DNA of 40,937 nucleotides from Pedobacter cryoconitis (GTDB lineage: Bacteria > Bacteroidota > Bacteroidia > Sphingobacteriales > Sphingobacteriaceae), in the NCBI RefSeq assembly GCF_003259615.1, contig NZ_QLLR01000042.1, positions 1-40,937 of the forward strand, read 5' to 3'. A program made the position numbers and the translations under genes. Positions 40,415 through 40,937 of the stretch are shown in pieces; positions within the stretch are counted from its first letter, which is position 1, and the number at the start of each line of letters is the position of its first letter. The notes under the pieces were generated by a model, which did not search any database, was not told where the DNA came from, and saw only the letters and a program-made list of their open reading frames with translations.

Positions 40415-40623
40415 ACTTTTAGACGGGACTTTTAGCAGAGCCCTTAGGATAAGATTCAGATATACCTTTTCTTATATTTTTAGACGGGACTTTTAGCAGA
40501 GCCCTTAGGATAAGATTCAGATATACCTTTTCTTATACTTTTAGACAGGACTTTTAGCAGAACCCTTAGGATAAGATTCAAATATACCTTTTCTTATACT
40601 TTTAGACGGGACTTTTAGCAGAA
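40415..40623. repeat. 61-bp tandem direct repeats, three full copies plus a 26-bp partial
   Basis: Full units lie at 40415-40475, 40476-40536 and 40537-40597; the fourth is truncated at 40598-40623. Unit 2 differs from unit 1 by one base. Unit 3 has three G-to-A differences, and the partial unit shares one of them (CAGAA). Each unit begins ACTTTTAGACGGGACTTTTA, itself a short internal repeat of ACTTTTAG, and continues with a spacer ending CCTTTTCTTAT. Sequence unlike the unit begins right after the partial copy and leads into the IS3-type orfA. Confidence 0.93.
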
Positions 40624-40937
40624 TGGAGTTGCTATATTTGAGTAGACACAGAGTTAAGAGGATTTACATATCTTAACAGAATATTATGTCACGAGAGAGA
40701 AAAGCATACCCGAAGGAGTTCAAGCTGATGAGCGTTGAACTGAGTAACACCCGTACAGATCTAATTGCACTTGCGAAAGAACTGGATATCAATGTGACTT
40801 TATTATATAGATGGCGTAAGGAATTCACCAGCAAGCAAGGCAGCAGTTTTCCTGGGAATGGAAAGGTTATCCTCAGCGCAGCTGAGCAAGAGGTGGCTAA
40901 TTTGAAAAAAGAACTGCGTGAAACGCAGATGGAACGG
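40598..40937 (+). mobile_element. Left portion of an IS3-family insertion sequence (truncated by window edge)
   Basis: The element is called from its orfA-type transposase. The left boundary is not proven: I place it provisionally at the truncated 61-bp unit because unique sequence starts there and the 88-base distance to orfA fits an IS3 left end. The terminal inverted repeat cannot be confirmed because the right end is outside the window. orfB, which carries the DDE catalytic domain, would also lie beyond the edge. Confidence 0.55.
40686..40937 (+). CDS. IS3-family transposase OrfA (helix-turn-helix), partial
   Basis: 84 codons from ATG 40686 are open to the window end. The N-terminus MSRERKAYPKEFKLMSVEL is typical of the IS3/IS911 OrfA helix-turn-helix domain, followed by LIALAKELDINVTLLYRWRKEF, the recognition part. 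The last visible residues (VANLKKELRETQMER) begin the usual leucine-zipper coiled coil. In this family OrfA is made into active OrfAB by a -1 frameshift into orfB; that site is not in view. Confidence 0.9.
   Translation, partial: MSRERKAYPKEFKLMSVELSNTRTDLIALAKELDINVTLLYRWRKEFTSKQGSSFPGNGKVILSAAEQEVANLKKELRETQMER

Noticed and set aside
40415..40623. Tandem array considered as CRISPR
   Set aside because: The entire 61-bp unit repeats, with no unique spacers between short repeats, and no cas genes are present.

Overview
The window reads as a chromosomal segment from a member of the Bacteroidota, most likely a Pedobacter-like Sphingobacteriaceae. The pointers are a type IX secretion (T9SS) adhesin with its PorP/SprF partner, a TonB-dependent receptor of the OMP beta-barrel family, a free-standing plug-domain protein, genes without clear Shine-Dalgarno sites, and repeated exact matches to the Bacteroidota -7 promoter box TAnnTTTG upstream of genes. 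No tRNA, rRNA, prophage or CRISPR array was seen. Family calls rest on motif reading only; no database search was possible.

Layout. (1) 185-4675: a ureohydrolase-fold protein with degraded metal sites on the minus strand, divergent from a tight three-gene operon (NAD-dependent epimerase, phosphoserine phosphatase fused to SerA remnants and an ACT domain, tryptophan 2,3-dioxygenase). (2) 4803-8969: ilvE, a secreted DUF4377/META protein and a secreted dipeptidyl peptidase IV, mostly as separate units with their own promoters or terminators. (3) 9022-12641: two tandem paralogous AsmA-like membrane-anchored proteins on the minus strand. (4) 12826-19772: a core housekeeping run of miaB, a sigma-54 activator without sensor domain, lptE, an acidic TPR protein, secG, then groES-groEL from their own promoter. 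(5) 19911-26331: a 1794-residue PKD/Ig-rich type-B T9SS adhesin and its PorP/SprF-like outer-membrane partner. (6) 26407-32233: MgtC-like protein, sdaA, then minus-strand genes (SGNH lipoprotein, DUF2752 and DUF5684-like membrane proteins, lipB, a Sfp-type phosphopantetheinyl transferase) and dcd. (7) 32303-36641: a macroglobulin-like protein carrying a TonB plug domain, followed within a few bases by two genes resembling the mitochondrial auxiliary enzymes of unsaturated fatty-acid oxidation (enoyl-CoA isomerase, 2,4-dienoyl-CoA reductase). (8) 36742-40204: clpS, a thioredoxin-like protein overlapping it tail to tail, and a TonB-dependent receptor. (9) 40205-40937: an intergenic stretch with a long terminator, a 61-bp tandem repeat array, and the left part of an IS3-family insertion sequence cut off by the window edge.

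Most of the window is ordinary core genome. The points most worth a second look are the phosphatase that keeps the ends of SerA but lacks its NAD domain, the ureohydrolase pseudoenzyme, the plug protein/isomerase/dienoyl reductase operon, and the 61-bp repeats whose last truncated copy abuts the insertion sequence.
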